DNA from: Lachnospiraceae bacterium
GTDB taxonomy: Bacteria; Bacillota; Clostridia; Lachnospirales; Lachnospiraceae
Reading direction: 5' to 3'
Assembly (NCBI GenBank): GCA_900769175.1
Contig: CAAGFP010000050.1
Span: forward strand, 1-16,214
DNA: 16,214 bases
The translations under genes and the position numbers were made by a program. Shown piece by piece: positions 14,238 through 16,214 of the stretch. Under the pieces are notes generated by a model. That model worked only from the letters and a program-made list of their open reading frames with translations. It did not search any database and was not told the DNA's origin. Numbering within the stretch: the stretch's first letter is position 1; each line of letters starts with the position of its first letter.

Positions 14238-15875
14238 ATGATTAGCGCAAACAATGTATCATTAAGATTTGGGAAAAAAGCCCTTTTCGAAGAAGTAAAC
14301 ATTAAATTCACGGAAGGAAACTGCTATGGTTTAATTGGAGCCAACGGTGCGGGTAAATCGACGTTTTTAAAGATTTTATCCGGAGAACTTGAAACTACAA
14401 CCGGTGATATTGTAATTACTCCGGGACAGCGTTTGTCCGTTCTCGAACAGGACCATTTCAAATATGATGATTATTCTGTAATGGATACCGTAATCATGGG
14501 AAATCCCAGATTATATGAAATTATGAAGGAAAAAGAAGCGATTTATGCGAAGGAAGATTTCACGGACGAGGACGGAATCCGCGCGGGAGAGTTAGAAGGC
14601 GAGTTTGCGGAAATGGACGGATATGAAGCGGAGTCGAATGCGGCGAACCTTTTAAACGGACTTGGAATTGAGCCCGACCTTCATTATTGTACTATGAGAG
14701 ATTTGACCGGTAATGATAAGGTGAAAGTGTTGCTTGCGAAGGCACTGTTTGGAAATCCGGATATTTTACTTCTTGACGAGCCTACAAACCACCTTGATCT
14801 CGATGCAATTAACTGGCTAGAGGAGTTTTTAATTAATTTTGATAATACGGTAATTGTAGTTTCTCATGACCGTTACTTTTTGAATAAGGTATGTACGCAT
14901 ACCGCGGACATTGATTACGGTAAAATCCAGCTTTACGCAGGAAATTACGACTTCTGGTATGAATCCAGCCAACTTTTGATTAAGCAGATGAAGGAAGCGA
15001 ATAAGAAAAAGGAAGAAAAAATCAAAGAATTACAGGAATTTATTTCCCGATTCTCCGCAAATGCTTCCAAATCCAAGCAGGCAACTTCCCGAAAGAAGGC
15101 GCTTGAAAAAATTGAACTTGATACCATCAAGCCTTCGAGCCGCAAATATCCCTATATTGATTTCCGCCCTGAGCGTGAAATCGGGAACGAAGTGCTTTCC
15201 GTGGAAGGCATTTCCAAGACCATCAATGGCGAAAAGGTGCTTGATAACATTTCCTTTATTTTAGGACGTGAAGATAAGGTGGCTTTCGTCGGCAGCAATG
15301 AAATTGCAAAGACCACCCTGTTTAAAATTTTAACCGGCGAGCTGGAGCCCGACGAAGGAACTTACAAGTGGGGAGTGACAACTTCCCAGGCATATTTTCC
15401 TAAGGATAACACGAAGGAATTCGATAACGATTTAACGATTGCGGACTGGCTGATGGGATTTTCACCGGTCAAGGATATCACTTATGTGCGTGGTTTCCTC
15501 GGAAGAATGCTTTTTGCCGGTGAGGATGGTGTGAAAAAAGTCCGTGTATTATCCGGTGGCGAGAAGGTTCGTGTTCTTCTCAGTAAAATGATGATTTCCG
15601 GCGCGAACTGCCTGATTTTTGATGAACCTACCAACCATCTTGACATGGAATCCATCACCGCATTGAATAATGGTATGATTAAATTCCCGGGCGTGGAGCT
15701 TTTCTCCTGTCATGACCACCAGTTTGTACAGACAACTGCAAACCGCATTATGGAAATTCTTCCGAATGGGACTTTGATTGATAAAATTACCACTTATGAC
15801 GAATACCTCGAAAGCGATGAAATGGCTAGAAAACGTACTGTTTATATGGCGAATCGTGAGGATGACAACAATTAG
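14238..15875 (+). CDS. ABC-F family ATPase (ribosome-associated type, YkpA-like)
   Basis: The protein has 545 residues with two ATPase domains and no membrane segment. ABC-F proteins bind the ribosome E-site and rescue stalled or drug-blocked translation. NBD1: Walker A GANGAGKST (~34-42), signature LTGND (~156, instead of LSGGQ), Walker B LLLDEPTNHLD, SHDRYF switch. A Lys-rich linker (~250-300, KKKEEKIKELQEF, ASKSKQATSRKKAL) joins the domains, as in this family. NBD2: Walker A GSNEIAKTT (352-360, Ala before the Lys), LSGGEKVRVLL (~438), FDEPTNHLDMES and a CHDHQF switch. The start ATG 14238 has AAGGAG at 14221-14226. It could be a housekeeping or a resistance-type ABC-F. The short linker and degenerate first signature suggest the housekeeping YkpA/YbiT side, from memory of the group. 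Confidence 0.9.
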   Translation: MISANNVSLRFGKKALFEEVNIKFTEGNCYGLIGANGAGKSTFLKILSGELETTTGDIVITPGQRLSVLEQDHFKYDDYSVMDTVIMGNPRLYEIMKEKEAIYAKEDFTDEDGIRAGELEGEFAEMDGYEAESNAANLLNGLGIEPDLHYCTMRDLTGNDKVKVLLAKALFGNPDILLLDEPTNHLDLDAINWLEEFLINFDNTVIVVSHDRYFLNKVCTHTADIDYGKIQLYAGNYDFWYESSQLLIKQMKEANKKKEEKIKELQEFISRFSANASKSKQATSRKKALEKIELDTIKPSSRKYPYIDFRPEREIGNEVLSVEGISKTINGEKVLDNISFILGREDKVAFVGSNEIAKTTLFKILTGELEPDEGTYKWGVTTSQAYFPKDNTKEFDNDLTIADWLMGFSPVKDITYVRGFLGRMLFAGEDGVKKVRVLSGGEKVRVLLSKMMISGANCLIFDEPTNHLDMESITALNNGMIKFPGVELFSCHDHQFVQTTANRIMEILPNGTLIDKITTYDEYLESDEMARKRTVYMANREDDNN

Positions 15876-15891
15876 TAGTTTGGATAAAATA

Positions 15892-16214
15892 GGGGTTACG
15901 ATAACCCATTTGCAAGAAAAAAAAGAACCCCAGAGGTTACTGCTGGCAGGAGATAGTGGTTACGATAACCAGCTGGCAGGAGAAAAAGAACCTCAGAGGT
16001 TCTTTTTTCATAAAATAAGGATTACGGTAACCCCGCAGGGACGAATTTAGAACCATAGGGGTTACGGTAGATGTGAGGTGGTGGTTCGAGAACCAGTGGG
16101 GATGGAGATATGGAACCCGCAGGGTTCTGAATTGATAAAATTGGTGGAACTAAAACCCCCGCAGGGACGAAATTAGAACCACAGAGGTTCCGGCCGGCAT
16201 GAGGTGGTGGTTCG
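15892..16214 (+). repeat. Phased palindrome array 3 (63-bp family), continuing past the window
   Basis: Palindromes are centred at 15900, 15932, 15964, 15995, 16026, 16057, 16088.5, 16120 and 16183, with the next starting at 16209 (expected centre 16214.5). Steps are 31-32 bp, then 31.5. The first units use GGTTA/TAACC stems, the later ones GGTTC/GAACC. Bases 16081-16213 match array 2 from 12675 with few differences, mostly in loops. It starts 16 nt after the ABC-F stop. Confidence 0.9.
15983..16008 (+). terminator. Terminator hairpin of the ABC-F gene, formed by an array palindrome
   Basis: AAAAAGAACC (15983-15992) and GGTTCTTTTT (15998-16007) pair around a 5-nt loop (TCAGA), followed by one more T. 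A-run, short GC stem and T-run make a plausible rho-independent terminator. It is one of the phased palindromes of array 3, extended by flanking A and T runs. Confidence 0.55.

Overview
The window looks like a chromosomal segment of a low-GC, AT-rich Firmicute. The best guess is a Lachnospiraceae-type clostridium, based on the family flavour of the Ppx, PPK1, ABC-F and GGDEF proteins, the strong AAGGAG-like ribosome sites and the secreted Ig-like repeat proteins. Species cannot be named from this sequence alone.

Layout. 1-4666: two tandem paralogous secreted proteins, both on the + strand. The first is cut by the window edge. The second has a signal peptide, a long acidic SEEx tract and Ig-like (BIG2) domains. 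A terminator hairpin and a short IS200/IS605-like end structure lie between them. 4667-5739: a 1.07-kb gene-free stretch built almost entirely of different repeats, ending in a probable promoter for the polyphosphate genes. 5740-10534: ppx (exopolyphosphatase-like, with an HD domain), ppk1 (polyphosphate kinase) and maf (nucleotide pyrophosphatase), all on the + strand and probably one transcription unit for polyphosphate turnover and nucleotide housecleaning. 10535-10713: 33-bp repeats and a shared terminator between convergent genes. 10714-12378 (- strand): a two-domain PHP phosphoesterase fused to a Cof-type HAD phosphatase. 12379-13051: a divergent intergenic region with a second palindrome array. 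13052-15875: a membrane diguanylate cyclase, then an ABC-F ATPase, on the + strand and 46 nt apart. 15892-16214: a third palindrome array, running off the window.

The most unusual content is a dispersed intergenic repeat family found three times (4933-5171, 12611-12905, 15892-16214). Short GGTTC/GAACC-type palindromes have centres spaced 31.5 bp apart, which is three turns of B-DNA, giving a 63-bp two-palindrome monomer. Loops vary while stems are kept, and some stems change by compensatory pairs. I do not recognise this family. It is the best candidate here for an undescribed system, either a phased protein-binding array or an RNA hairpin array. Other notable points are the PHP-HAD fusion, the Gln in place of the expected Glu in the Ppx GGGS motif, the Lys-rich N-terminal extension on PPK1, an 18-bp perfect palindrome between ppx and ppk1, and the degenerate ATPase motifs in the ABC-F protein.
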